Part shown: piece after piece, positions 16,778 to 25,387 of the stretch
How the letters are laid out: every line of letters begins with the position of its first letter
How positions within the stretch are numbered: the stretch's first letter is position 1
Assembly: GCA_040905185.1 (NCBI GenBank)
Contig: JBBDRZ010000007.1
Span: 186,001 to 250,000 of the forward strand
DNA: 64,000 bases
Direction of reading: 5' to 3'
Origin: DASTEQ01 sp040905185
GTDB taxonomy: Bacteria; Chloroflexota; Limnocylindria; QHBO01
Notes under the pieces: model-generated
What the model saw: the letters and a program-made list of their open reading frames with translations, nothing else
Databases searched by the model: none
Told to the model about the DNA's origin: nothing
Position numbers and translations under genes: made by a program

Positions 16778-17361
16778 CGACCTACGCGCTGCCCAGACGT
16801 CGCGGCTTGTTCGCCCGCCTGCTGGGCGAGGCCGATGACTTCACGAACTGGCTCCTGTTCGGGTCCGAGACATGGCTCATCGCCACCATGAAAGGGGTGC
16901 CGATGTTCCTGTTCGTGTACTGGCTGTTTACCTACGTCCCGAACTCGGTTTTCTACGGCGTCACCCAGTTCATCCCGTTCCTCCAGTTCTCCGCGAACGT
17001 GGGTTACATCATCGCCAACGGCGTGGCGTGGACCAACGTCGTGCTGGTCGTCATCCTGGCCGCCCTGGTGCAGGCCTCCCGTGGTAGGCACGGTCCGGGC
17101 TGGAACCTGCTCCGCCTGTTCGTGCTGGCCAACTACGTTGCCGTCGTGCTGCTCTTGATCCCGTACCTGGTGTTCAACGTGGCGGGCGGCGCCTTCATCA
17201 CCGCCACCGGGCCTCAATTCCCGCTCATCGCGCTCGGCCTGGGCGCCATCACCGCCGGTGGCGGCGCGACCGGGCTGGCCTACCTGTATTACGAGTTCCG
17301 GCGGACCAGCCGCCGCGAGGCGAAGGCCGCGGCCGAGGCTTCTGTTCGCGCGGCCGGCTGA
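16774..17361 (+). CDS. Polytopic membrane protein of the bc operon, unknown function
   Basis: 195 residues with about four hydrophobic helices after a basic N-terminus and an Ala/Arg/Lys-rich cytoplasmic tail. The ATG overlaps the diheme cytochrome stop, so production is coupled to the bc complex. No heme, copper or Fe-S motif is visible; there are no cysteines. It may be an accessory or assembly subunit of the complex. I do not recognise a named family. Confidence 0.75.
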   Translation: MTTYALPRRRGLFARLLGEADDFTNWLLFGSETWLIATMKGVPMFLFVYWLFTYVPNSVFYGVTQFIPFLQFSANVGYIIANGVAWTNVVLVVILAALVQASRGRHGPGWNLLRLFVLANYVAVVLLLIPYLVFNVAGGAFITATGPQFPLIALGLGAITAGGGATGLAYLYYEFRRTSRREAKAAAEASVRAAG

Positions 17362-17722
17362 CACCGGTCCACCTCGCCTGAATCGCCTGCTCCTCGTCCA
17401 CGTCTGCTGGTCAGCCCTGGTGCTGGTCGGGGTGGGGCTCCTCGTCCTCGGCGAAACCGCAACGCCCTGTCCGCCCGGTGGCCCGCTGGCGCTCGACTGC
17501 GGCGGGGTCCAGCGCGTCGCGCTGGCGGTGGCACCCCTGGCCGCCATCCTGTACGTGTCGCTGTTGAGCGCGGTGGTGGCGTGGTCGAGTCGGCTGGCCC
17601 GGCGCCCCAATCCGGATCCCACCGGCGGCCGCGACTGGTACGTCCTGGCGGCGGTCATCGGCGTGCCCATCGCGGCCCTGCTGGCCTTCAACATCCTGGC
17701 CGGCCTGGGATGGCTGGGCTAG
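17258..17722 (+). CDS. Small three-helix membrane protein at the end of the bc operon
   Basis: 154 residues if the GTG at 17258 is used, but that start lies 104 bases inside the previous gene and its first 40 residues are Arg/Pro-rich and look like overlap translation. The conserved-looking part begins around 17378 (LNRLLLVHV) and has three helices; a CTG start there or at 17342 is possible. A short loop contains two cysteines (TPCPPGG, LDCGG). Function unknown; the position suggests a link to the respiratory complex. Confidence 0.55.
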   Translation: MAARPGWPTCITSSGGPAAARRRPRPRLLFARPADTGPPRLNRLLLVHVCWSALVLVGVGLLVLGETATPCPPGGPLALDCGGVQRVALAVAPLAAILYVSLLSAVVAWSSRLARRPNPDPTGGRDWYVLAAVIGVPIAALLAFNILAGLGWLG

Positions 17723-17725
17723 CAT
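17720..17725 (+). promoter_or_regulatory. -10 box of a probable leaderless promoter for the aldolase gene
   Basis: TAGCAT at 17720-17725 sits on the stop codon of the preceding gene. The ATG at 17733 begins seven bases after the hexamer, where transcription would be expected to start. No Shine-Dalgarno sequence is present before either candidate ATG. Confidence 0.45.
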
Positions 17726-17732
17726 GCGGGCC

Positions 17733-19193
17733 ATGACCGCGGCCTCTCTCGATGAGCTGCGGGCCGAACTGGCGCCGGCCGCGACCATCGGATCCGACGG
17801 ACTGTTGGTTACCGATCCGGCTGCGTTTCGGGGACCGCTCACCGACCAGCTGGCCCGCGACGCGGTCTTCCATGCCGACCCGGCCTTCCGCGACGCCCAG
17901 CGCTGGGTCATCTGGTCCGCCAGCCAGGCGCTCGGCAGTGGGTCGGCCTCCATCCAGGAGCTATACGCCGCGCGGGGTCGCGGCGAGATCGCGCCGACGG
18001 CCTTCACCGTCCCCGCCATCAACGTCCGAGCGGCGGCGTACCTGACCGCCCGAGCTGTGTTCGCGGTTGCGCGCCAACGCGAGGTGGGAGCCCTCGTGTT
18101 CGAGATCGCCAAGAGCGAGATGGCGTATACCGACCAGCGCCCCGACGAATACACGGCAGTCATCCTCGCCGCCGGACTGCGCGAGGGGTGGACCGGCCCG
18201 ATCTTCCTCCAGGGCGACCACTTCCAGTTCAACGCCACCCGTTGGCGCGCGGACCCCGACACCGAGCTCACCGCCCTACGGGACCTGACTCGCGAGGCGG
18301 TCGGCGCGGGGTTCCTGAACATCGACATCGACGCCAGCACCCTGGTCGACCTCGACCAGGCCACCATCCCCGAGCAGCAGCGCGTGAACGCCGAGCGCAC
18401 GGCCGACCTCACACGCCTCGTGCGCTCAATCCAGCCGCCTGGGGTGACGATCTCCATCGGCGGAGAGATCGGCGAGGTGGGGAAGGTGAACTCTACGGAG
18501 GTCGAGCTGCGCGCCTACCTGGCCGACTACCGCGCCGCCCTCGGTGACGACGCGGATCGGTTCCTCGGCATCTCCAAGGTGAGCATCCAGACTGGCACCT
18601 CGCACGGCGGGATGGCGCTCCCCGACGGCAGCATCGCCCCGGTGGCGCTCGACTTCGACACGCTGGGACGCCTCTCGACGGTGGCTCGTGAGGAGTACGG
18701 GCTGGCCGGCTGCGTCCAACACGGCGCCAGCACGCTTCCCGAGGAGGCGTTCGGGCGCTTCCCGGCCGTCGGGTGCGCCGAGATCCACCTCGCGACCGGC
18801 TTCCAGAACATCCTGTACGATGGGGGTGGGCTGCCCGCTGACCTGAAGGCCGAGATGATGGCCTGGTGCCTCGCCAACTGCGCCGATGAGCGCCGCCCGG
18901 GCGAGACCGACGAGCAGTTCCTGTACAAGACCCGCAAGAAGGCGCTAGGGCCTTTCAAGGCCGCGCTGTGGTCGATCGGACCGGAGGCCGAGGCCACGAT
19001 CGGCGCCAACCTACGTACGCGGCTGGGGCTCCTGTTCGATCGGCTCGGCGTCGATGGCACCCGCCAGCTGGTGGACCGATACGTCCGCCCACCGGCGTTG
19101 TCCCGATCGATTCCGGTCGCACTGGGCGGTGGTGCCCGCCGCTCGATCGAGGCCGGCACGAGCGCGTTCGAAGACGACGGCTCCGGCGAATAA
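17733..19193 (+). CDS. Class II fructose-bisphosphate aldolase family protein, long form
   Basis: 486 residues from ATG 17733 (an ATG nine bases earlier overlaps the promoter). Zinc and substrate motifs of class II aldolases are in order: LQGDHFQFN with the metal His, NIDIDASTL, GGEIGEVG, GTSHGG with a second His, VQHGAS with a third, and the C-terminal AEIHLATGFQN. It is longer than the usual 300-350 residues by N- and C-terminal extensions, so the sugar phosphate cleaved (fructose- or tagatose-1,6-bisphosphate, or another ketose) is uncertain. The cupin-cyclase gene follows 22 bases later. Confidence 0.85.
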   Translation: MTAASLDELRAELAPAATIGSDGLLVTDPAAFRGPLTDQLARDAVFHADPAFRDAQRWVIWSASQALGSGSASIQELYAARGRGEIAPTAFTVPAINVRAAAYLTARAVFAVARQREVGALVFEIAKSEMAYTDQRPDEYTAVILAAGLREGWTGPIFLQGDHFQFNATRWRADPDTELTALRDLTREAVGAGFLNIDIDASTLVDLDQATIPEQQRVNAERTADLTRLVRSIQPPGVTISIGGEIGEVGKVNSTEVELRAYLADYRAALGDDADRFLGISKVSIQTGTSHGGMALPDGSIAPVALDFDTLGRLSTVAREEYGLAGCVQHGASTLPEEAFGRFPAVGCAEIHLATGFQNILYDGGGLPADLKAEMMAWCLANCADERRPGETDEQFLYKTRKKALGPFKAALWSIGPEAEATIGANLRTRLGLLFDRLGVDGTRQLVDRYVRPPALSRSIPVALGGGARRSIEAGTSAFEDDGSGE

Positions 19194-19215
19194 CTGAGGC
19201 GAAGGAGGACCGCTG

Positions 19216-20070
19216 GTGGCCCACATGCAGCGCAAGTTGCTCGACCTGCCGGATGAAACCCGGATGCTCCCCAAGGGGCGGACCGATATCTGGAACCTGG
19301 GCGACTTCGTGGTCGGGCGCATCACGTTCGAGCCTGGGTGGCAGTGGTCCAAGGACGTCAAGCCGATTGCCCAGACCGAATGGTGTGAGTACCACCACCT
19401 GGGCCTGGTGATGGAGGGGAAGCTGCATTACGTCACCCCCGACGGATTGGAGATGGAGGTCGGCCCCGGGATGCTGTTCGAGATCCTTCCCGGCCACGAC
19501 GCCTGGGTGGTGGGCGACAAGCCGGTGATCCAGTACGACTTCGCCGGTATGCGCACCTTCGCCCTGCCCGCAGCGGCCCGCACCGAGCGCATCCTGGCGA
19601 CCCTGGTCTGCACCGATATCGTGGACTCCACCGCCATGGCCGAGAGGGTTGGGCCCGCGGCGTGGACCACCATGCTGGCCGACCTGAATGCTGAGAGTCG
19701 GCGCTGTATCGACCGGTTCCGCGGCAAGCTGGCCACTACCACCGGGGACGGGATCATTGGCATGTTCGACGGCGCCGAGCGCGCGATTGAGTGTGCCGCG
19801 ATGATCCGCGACGCCGCCGCCCGACTCGGCTTCGGGCTGCGCGTCGGGGTCCATACCGGGGAGGTGGAGCTCATCCCGGACAACATCCGGGGCGTCGCGG
19901 TCCACGTGCTGAGCCGGGTCACGGCGTTGGCGGCAGCCGGGGAGGTGCTCGTTTCCGGCACGACCTACGAACTGGTGGCGGACTCGGATCTGCGGTTCGA
20001 GGACCGCGGTGAACATGAGCTCAAGGGCGTCACCGGCGCCCGCCGGATCTGGGCCCTGGTCCGCGAATAG
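19216..20070 (+). CDS. Cupin-class III nucleotidyl cyclase fusion
   Basis: 284 residues. Residues 1-115 form a single cupin (YHHLGLVMEGKLHY, then GMLFEILPGHDAWVV). The rest is a class III cyclase catalytic domain: metal residues in CTDIVDST and TTGDG, and AVHVLSRV where the usual transition-state Asn is His but the Arg is kept, as in many VHxxxR bacterial cyclases. A sensor cupin fused directly to a cyclase suggests cAMP or cGMP synthesis gated by a small ligand or metal. Strong GGAGG precedes GTG 19216. It ends just before a hairpin terminator. Confidence 0.85.
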   Translation: MAHMQRKLLDLPDETRMLPKGRTDIWNLGDFVVGRITFEPGWQWSKDVKPIAQTEWCEYHHLGLVMEGKLHYVTPDGLEMEVGPGMLFEILPGHDAWVVGDKPVIQYDFAGMRTFALPAAARTERILATLVCTDIVDSTAMAERVGPAAWTTMLADLNAESRRCIDRFRGKLATTTGDGIIGMFDGAERAIECAAMIRDAAARLGFGLRVGVHTGEVELIPDNIRGVAVHVLSRVTALAAAGEVLVSGTTYELVADSDLRFEDRGEHELKGVTGARRIWALVRE

Positions 20071-20073
20071 AGA

Positions 20074-20101
20074 ACGACCCCGGTGGCGGGACCGGGGTCG
20101 T
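20074..20101 (+). terminator. Bidirectional hairpin terminator
   Basis: Perfect 11-base inverted repeat ACGACCCCGGT / ACCGGGGTCGT around a six-base loop, placed between the convergent cyclase and Fe-S carrier genes. There is no T-run, so Rho-independent action is inferred from position and stem strength. Confidence 0.65.
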
Positions 20102-20125
20102 GGAGGTCAGCGGAAGCGAAGACGC

Positions 20126-20530
20126 CTAGTGGCAGCCCCCGGCCTTGGCCGGCGACCCGTCGGTGTTGAACGACTGGCCGCAGGAGCAGCTGCTCACCGC
20201 GTTCGGGTTGTTGATGGCGAAGCCGGATCCCATCAGCGAGTCGACGTAGTCGATCTCCGCGCCATCCACGTACTGGGCGCTGTAGGCATCGATCACGATC
20301 GGGACTTCCCCGTGGAGCTCCACCCGGTCGTCATCGGCACGGGAGTCGTCAAAGGCCAGTCCGTAGCTGAACCCCGAGCAGCCGCCGCTCTTCACGAACA
20401 GGCGCAGGGCGGCCTCCGCCTTGCCCTCGCGGGCACGCAGCTCCATGACCTTGGCGGCAGCCGCATCGGTGAGGTTGACGAGCTGCTCGGTGGTCGTGGT
20501 GGTCAGGGGAGTCGTCTCGGAAAGCGTCAT
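20126..20530 (-). CDS. erpA: A-type iron-sulfur carrier (ErpA/IscA family)
   Basis: 134 residues. The three conserved cysteines of A-type carriers are present: one in SGGCSGFSYG and two in SCSCGQSF near the C-terminus. It delivers Fe-S clusters to apoproteins, several of which (Rieske, flavoprotein) are encoded nearby. An extra C-terminal GGCH tail adds one more Cys and His. ATG at 20530; TATACT about 45 bases upstream on the minus strand is a credible -10 box. ErpA and IscA cannot be separated from sequence alone. Confidence 0.9.
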   Translation of the reverse strand: MTLSETTPLTTTTTEQLVNLTDAAAAKVMELRAREGKAEAALRLFVKSGGCSGFSYGLAFDDSRADDDRVELHGEVPIVIDAYSAQYVDGAEIDYVDSLMGSGFAINNPNAVSSCSCGQSFNTDGSPAKAGGCH

Positions 20531-20632
20531 GGGTGATGGGTTCTCCGCGCGCGGGCTGAAATCGCTTCGGCAAGTATAGCAAGCCCATGCGCGTGGCCCG
20601 CAATGGCCCATTCGGTCGGGGCGGCCCATCGG

Positions 20633-20638
20633 TACACT
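20633..20638 (+). promoter_or_regulatory. -10 box of a probable leaderless promoter for the aminotransferase
   Basis: TACACT at 20633-20638 (four of six consensus bases) lies seven bases before the GTG start at 20646. TTCGGT sixteen bases upstream could be a weak -35. No ribosome-binding site lies between box and start. Confidence 0.45.
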
Positions 20639-20645
20639 TGGGTGC

Positions 20646-21848
20646 GTGAAGCTGGCTGAGCGGATGTCCCGCATCGGGACCGAGACCGCCTTCGAGGCCG
20701 CCGCCCGCGCGCGAGCCCTGGAGGCGACCGGGCGCAGCGTGATCCACCTCGAGATCGGTGAGCCCGACTTCGACACCCCGCGCCACATCAAGGACGCGGC
20801 CGTGCGCGGCCTGCTGGACGAGGGGATGACCCACTACACGGCAGCCGAGGGCATCGCCCCGCTGCGGCAGGCGATCGCCGACGACGTCCGGCGCTGGAAG
20901 GGGATCGAGGCCCTGCCCGACCAGGTGATCGTGACCCCCGGCGCCAAGCCGATCATGTTCTACGCCATGCTGGCCGTGGTCGACGAGGGCGACGAGGTCA
21001 TCTATCCCAACCCCGGCTTCCCGATTTACGAGAGCATGGCCGAGTACGTGGGCGGAGTGGCGGTGGCGGCGCCCCTGCGCGAGGAACGCGAGTTCCGGAT
21101 GGACGTCGAGGAGGTGGCCGGCCTGGTCACCCCGCGGACCCGGATGATTGTCATCAACAGCCCCCATAACCCGACCGGCTCGGTGATGACCCCGGATGAC
21201 GTGCGGGCGGTGGCCGACATCGCCAATCGCCACGACCTGGTGGTCCTGGCCGATGAGATCTACGGCCGGCTCCAGTACGACGGCGAGCCGCTGTCGATCG
21301 CGACCCTGCCCGGCATGGCGGAGCGAACGATCACCCTGGACGGCTTCTCCAAGACGTTCGCCATGACCGGCTGGCGGCTCGGATACGGGATCGTGCCCGC
21401 CTGGCTGGCGCCGACCTTCAGCCGGCTGGTCATCAACTCGGTCAGCTGCACCAACGCCTTCGCCCAGGCCGGGGCCATCGCGGCCCTGACAGGACCCCAG
21501 GACGCGGCCGACGCGATGCGCGAAGAGTTCATCGCCCGGCGGACCCTGATGGTTGACGGATTGAACGCCATCCCCGGCGTAAGCTGCGTCATGCCGCACG
21601 GCGCGTTCTACGTCTTTCCCAACCTCAGCTCGTTCGGTCGCTCGAGCACCGATATCGCGACCCACTTGTTGTATGACGCGGGCGTGTGCGGGCTGGCGGG
21701 GACGGCCTTCGGCCGCCATGGGGAGGGTTATCTCCGCTTCAGCTACGCCAACAGCCGGGACAACATCCTCGCGGCCGTGGAACGCATCGGCGGGTCCCTG
21801 GGGCGCCTGGAGCGGACCGGCGACCTCGTCACGTCCAGCGCCGGATGA
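20646..21848 (+). CDS. PLP-dependent aminotransferase, class I (AspC-like)
   Basis: 400 residues, full length for fold-type I aminotransferases. Visible motifs: LEIGEPDFDTP at the N-terminus, TPGAKPIMFYAM for PLP phosphate binding, NSPHNPTGSVM, ADEIYGRLQYDG and the Schiff-base lysine in DGFSKTFAMTGWRLGY. It transfers amino groups between amino and keto acids, most likely aspartate or a related substrate; specificity is inferred from overall similarity. The stop overlaps the transketolase-like gene (ATGA), an uncommon pairing. Confidence 0.9.
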   Translation: MKLAERMSRIGTETAFEAAARARALEATGRSVIHLEIGEPDFDTPRHIKDAAVRGLLDEGMTHYTAAEGIAPLRQAIADDVRRWKGIEALPDQVIVTPGAKPIMFYAMLAVVDEGDEVIYPNPGFPIYESMAEYVGGVAVAAPLREEREFRMDVEEVAGLVTPRTRMIVINSPHNPTGSVMTPDDVRAVADIANRHDLVVLADEIYGRLQYDGEPLSIATLPGMAERTITLDGFSKTFAMTGWRLGYGIVPAWLAPTFSRLVINSVSCTNAFAQAGAIAALTGPQDAADAMREEFIARRTLMVDGLNAIPGVSCVMPHGAFYVFPNLSSFGRSSTDIATHLLYDAGVCGLAGTAFGRHGEGYLRFSYANSRDNILAAVERIGGSLGRLERTGDLVTSSAG

Positions 21849-24214
21849 CCGCCGTCCAGCCGGCCGGCACGGATCGCCTGCTGGCCGAGGCGGAGGCCCA
21901 GTTTCCGCACTGGGAGCTGCTGCGCGAGGTCATCGACGAGTGCATCGACCTGTCGTTGAACTACCGCCAGAGCGGCCACCCAGGTGGGTCGCGCTCGAAG
22001 GTCCACCTCCTCGTGTCGCTGATGCTCTCCGGCGCCATGCGCTGGGACGTTCGCCGCCCGTGGCGGCCGCTCGCGGACCGGTTCGTGCTCGCGGCCGGTC
22101 ATACGGTGCCGCTCATCTACGCCACGCTGGCCGTGCTCAACGAGACCCTCCGCGCCCGTCATCAGCGCGACCCGCGACCGGAGTTCGCCTTTCCCGATGA
22201 CGGGCGTTGGGCCCTGACCTGGGAGGACCTGCTCCTCCTCCGCCGGCGCGGCGGCCTGCCCGGGCACGCCGAGATGGAGGGCAAGACCCTGTTCCTGAAA
22301 TGGAATACCGGTCCATCGGGCCATGGGTCACCGCCATCGGCCGGTGAGGCCGTGGCCCTCAAGCTGGCCGGCTGCGAGGAGGTCAAGGTCTTCGTGGTCG
22401 AGGGCGAGGGTGGATTGACCCCCGGCGCGAGCCACGAGACGCGCAACTCGGCCTGGGGGCTCGGCCTGAACAACCTGGTCTATCTCCTCGACTGGAACGA
22501 CTACGGGATCGACGATCCGGCCATCTCGTCCGTCGTGCCCGGCACCCCCCAAAGCTGGTTTGAGGCCTACCACTGGCGCGTGGCCGGGACGATGGACGGT
22601 TCGGAATGGGGGCCGGTCACGCGGGCCGTGCTGGAGGCGGCCCGCGGCGACAACCCGGACCGCGTGCCGTCGGTGGCCTGGATCCGTACCCGGAAGGGCC
22701 GCGGCTACGGCAAGTACGACAACAAGAGCCATGGCACGCCGTGGCCCATGAACGCCCCCGAGTTCTGGGCCGTGCGCCACGAGTTCATGGACCGCCACGA
22801 GGTGACCTACGCCGGCGTCGACGAGCCCGCACCCGCCGATGTGGACGAGCGAACCGCGCAGGCGCGCCACAACCTGGAACTGGCGATCTCGGTCCTGCGC
22901 CGTCACACCGAGGTCGTGGACGCCATCAGCGACCGGTTGGTGGAGGTGGCGGACCTGGTGCCGGATCGGCTCCCCGGCTTCAACCTGGGTGGGCGCGGGG
23001 CGGAGATCTTCAACGATCCACGCTTCACCGACGTCACCGCCTACCCCGCGGCGATGTGGAAAGCGCCCGGCGAGAAGGTTGCCAACCGGGCCGCCCTCGG
23101 ATCCTGGGGAGCCTGGGTCAACTCGATCGCCAAGGCCGAGTATGACCGCCCGCTGTTCATCGCCTGCTCGGCGGACCTGGCCGAATCGACCAACATCGCC
23201 GGCTTCGCCAAGGGCTGGGAGGATCTCCCCGGCTGGGGCTGGTACCAACGGGATTCCAACCTCCGCGGCGCGCTCCTGCCCCAGCAGATCACCGAGTTCA
23301 CGAACGCCGGGCTGACGGTCGGGCTGGCCTCGGTCAACATGGCCGATGACCCGATGACGGCCTTTAATGGATTCTGGGGCGCGTGCTCCACCTACGGGTC
23401 GTTCTCGTACCTCAAGTACGGGCCCATGCGGCTCTTTTCACAGCTGGCCCAGGACTGCCAGCTCAAGGTGGGCAAGGTGATCTGGGTGGCCGGCCACTCG
23501 GGCCCCGAGACCGCCGAGGACTCGCGGACCCACTTCGGCATCTTCGAAACCGGGGTCACGCAGCTGTTCCCCGAGGGGCATGTGATCGACCTCCACCCGT
23601 GGGAGCACAACGAAGTTCCCGTCGTGCTGGCTGCCGCGCTGGCCCAGCCGGTTCCCATCGTGGCTCTCCATCTGACCCGCCCTGCGGTCGAGATCCCCGA
23701 CCGCGCCGCGCTGGGAATGGCCTCGCACTTCGACGCGGCTCGCGGCGCGTACCTCATCCGGGATGCGGACCCCGACCGCCCGCGCGCCGGCACCGTCTAC
23801 GTCCAGGGCACCGCCACTACGGCCAACATGATCAAGGTCCTGTCCGAGATCGACCGGCTCAACCTCAACCTGCGGATCGTGGCCTGCATCAGCCCCCAGC
23901 TGTTCCGTCTCCAGGATGCGGCGTACCGCGATCAAATCTGCTCCGAGGCCGATCGGCTGGACGGCATGGCCATCACCAACCGCGCCTACAAGCTCATGCA
24001 CGACTGGGTGACCGGGCCGATCGGGGAGACGTACTCCCTGTCCTCCGACTGGGATCACCGCTGGCGGACCGGCGGGACGGTCGAGGAGGTCATCGACGAG
24101 GCACACCTGGGGCCTCAGCACATTATCGACGGCATCACCCGCTACGCACAGGAGCGTCCGGAGCGTCACGCTCGACTCCGGGAACTGACTGCCAGCCTGG
24201 ATACGGATGCCTGA
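21845..24214 (+). CDS. Transketolase-family TPP enzyme, long form
   Basis: 789 residues from ATG 21845. TPP-binding half: SGHPGGS, VLAAGHTVPLIYA, GPSGHGSP and EGEGGLTPGASHETRNSA leading to DWNDYGID. Pyrimidine-binding half: SADLAESTNIAG and LLPQQITEFTNAGLTVGLASVN with the Glu that activates TPP. The GDG of the Mg/TPP motif reads GEG, a conservative but unusual change. It is longer than ordinary transketolases (about 670 residues) and close in layout to a poorly characterised transketolase subgroup. It depends on TPP supplied through the riboswitch-controlled operon. Confidence 0.82.
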   Translation: MTAVQPAGTDRLLAEAEAQFPHWELLREVIDECIDLSLNYRQSGHPGGSRSKVHLLVSLMLSGAMRWDVRRPWRPLADRFVLAAGHTVPLIYATLAVLNETLRARHQRDPRPEFAFPDDGRWALTWEDLLLLRRRGGLPGHAEMEGKTLFLKWNTGPSGHGSPPSAGEAVALKLAGCEEVKVFVVEGEGGLTPGASHETRNSAWGLGLNNLVYLLDWNDYGIDDPAISSVVPGTPQSWFEAYHWRVAGTMDGSEWGPVTRAVLEAARGDNPDRVPSVAWIRTRKGRGYGKYDNKSHGTPWPMNAPEFWAVRHEFMDRHEVTYAGVDEPAPADVDERTAQARHNLELAISVLRRHTEVVDAISDRLVEVADLVPDRLPGFNLGGRGAEIFNDPRFTDVTAYPAAMWKAPGEKVANRAALGSWGAWVNSIAKAEYDRPLFIACSADLAESTNIAGFAKGWEDLPGWGWYQRDSNLRGALLPQQITEFTNAGLTVGLASVNMADDPMTAFNGFWGACSTYGSFSYLKYGPMRLFSQLAQDCQLKVGKVIWVAGHSGPETAEDSRTHFGIFETGVTQLFPEGHVIDLHPWEHNEVPVVLAAALAQPVPIVALHLTRPAVEIPDRAALGMASHFDAARGAYLIRDADPDRPRAGTVYVQGTATTANMIKVLSEIDRLNLNLRIVACISPQLFRLQDAAYRDQICSEADRLDGMAITNRAYKLMHDWVTGPIGETYSLSSDWDHRWRTGGTVEEVIDEAHLGPQHIIDGITRYAQERPERHARLRELTASLDTDA

Positions 24215-24413
24215 GCTGAAGCCGCACGTCTACGAGCACCAGCCGCCGCGGCGGCCGCCGCGCCTGCCGCGCCGGCTCACGCCGCCGCCCGAGCACCCGT
24301 CGCCGCCCAGCCTGAAGGTCTTCGCCTGGGTCGGGCTGGCGCTGGGGATCGTCGTGGTCGTCCTGGCGCTGCCGTACCTGGTCGCGTACCTGATGGCCCT
24401 GGGCGGGCTCTGA
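24207..24413 (+). CDS. Small Pro-rich single-span membrane protein
   Basis: 68 residues starting inside the last codons of the transketolase-like gene. The first 35 residues are Pro/Arg-rich (repeated PP-R-P-R pattern), followed by one hydrophobic helix ending at the stop. A basic N-terminus predicts an N-in topology. Overlapping start favours a real coupled gene; the family is not recognised. Confidence 0.5.
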   Translation: MPELKPHVYEHQPPRRPPRLPRRLTPPPEHPSPPSLKVFAWVGLALGIVVVVLALPYLVAYLMALGGL

Positions 24414-24428
24414 ACCCGCCAGCATCGG

Positions 24429-24938
24429 TCAGGTGGGCTGCTCGTCCTGGCGTGGGCGCAGCCCCGCCAACAGTGCCGCCACCTCCTCCAGGAACCGTGC
24501 ATCCGGCGGGCCGAAGGCGGCCGGATCGGACCCGTCGACGTCGATCTCGCCCACCACCTTGCCCTCGTGGTGGATGGGCACCACGATCTCCGAGCGGGTG
24601 GTCGTGAAGCAGGCCAGGTAGCGCGGATCGAGGCTGACGTCGTCGATGATCTCGGTCTGGCCCGAGGCCGCCGCCGCACCGCAGATTCCGGTCCCGATCG
24701 GGATGCGGGTGTGCTCGGTCGCCTCGGGGCCGGTCCATGGGCCGAGGACGAGCTCCGTCCCCGACGGGTCAACCCAGTAGATGCCGACCCAGTCGTAGCT
24801 CGGGAAGCGCTCGTGCAGGATCTCGACCGCCCGTTGGCCTGCCTCGGCCGGCCCGTCCGCGGCGGCGATCGTGTCCCGGACCAGTGCCAGGGCGTCGATG
24901 TGCTCGCCGGGCGCCGTCTCGGCGACCGGGTGGCTCAC
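24429..24938 (-). CDS. msrC: GAF-domain protein, probable free methionine-(R)-sulfoxide reductase
   Basis: 169 residues forming one GAF domain. The fRMsr signature is present: GTGICG with Cys86 and YLAC110 followed by RSEIVVPI, the place of the catalytic cysteine in the E. coli enzyme. WVGIYWVD and GEIDVDGSD frame the pocket. It would reduce free Met-R-sulfoxide with thioredoxin, repairing oxidised methionine. The third cysteine of the E. coli enzyme is absent, so disulfide relay may differ. It follows the HxlR regulator by ten bases in one transcript. Confidence 0.75.
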   Translation of the reverse strand: MSHPVAETAPGEHIDALALVRDTIAAADGPAEAGQRAVEILHERFPSYDWVGIYWVDPSGTELVLGPWTGPEATEHTRIPIGTGICGAAAASGQTEIIDDVSLDPRYLACFTTTRSEIVVPIHHEGKVVGEIDVDGSDPAAFGPPDARFLEEVAALLAGLRPRQDEQPT

Positions 24939-24948
24939 GCCGCCCGGC

Positions 24949-25323
24949 TCAGGCGAGGGTGGCCCATCGGTCCGCCCAGCGGTCGATGGGGGCCAGGGCC
25001 TCGTGCAGGTCGCGGCCCTTGGGCGTCAGGGAGTACTCCACCCAGGGCGGGACAGAAGACACCACGCGGCGCGAGATGAGGCCTTCGTCCTCCAGGAGCT
25101 TCAGCCGTTGCGACAGGGTGGCCGAGTTGGCGCCGCCCAGCGCGTCCTGCAGCTCGCAGAAGCGCTGGGTCCGTTCGCCGAGAGCATGAATGATGCGCAG
25201 GACCCACTTCTGACCCAGCACCGTCAGTGCGGCAGTGGCGGCGGAATCCCCGCGGCTTGCCAGGGCGCGGCGTTCCGCACGTCCGTGAGGCGCGGGGAGC
25301 GGCGCGTGGAGGCCAGCATCCAT
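24949..25323 (-). CDS. HxlR-family winged-helix transcriptional regulator
   Basis: 124 residues from ATG 25323. The HxlR domain is clear: GQKWVLRIIHALGERTQRFCELQDALG, then TLSQRLKLLEDEGLI (recognition helix) and the wing ending PPWVEYSLTPKGRDL. The single Cys in RFCEL is at the place used for redox or electrophile sensing in several HxlR members. Partnered with a methionine sulfoxide reductase-like gene, it may respond to oxidation; this is inference. Confidence 0.88.
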   Translation of the reverse strand: MDAGLHAPLPAPHGRAERRALASRGDSAATAALTVLGQKWVLRIIHALGERTQRFCELQDALGGANSATLSQRLKLLEDEGLISRRVVSSVPPWVEYSLTPKGRDLHEALAPIDRWADRWATLA

Positions 25324-25387
25324 GAGGCGCCGAACGGTAGCACCGCCCCCCGGCAGAATCAAACTCGCCGCGCGGCCCGGCATTGGG

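Noticed and set aside
24949..25383. Longer HxlR start at 25383
   Set aside because: The extra 20 residues are Gly/Arg/Pro-rich with no family similarity; ATG 25323 gives the usual HxlR length.
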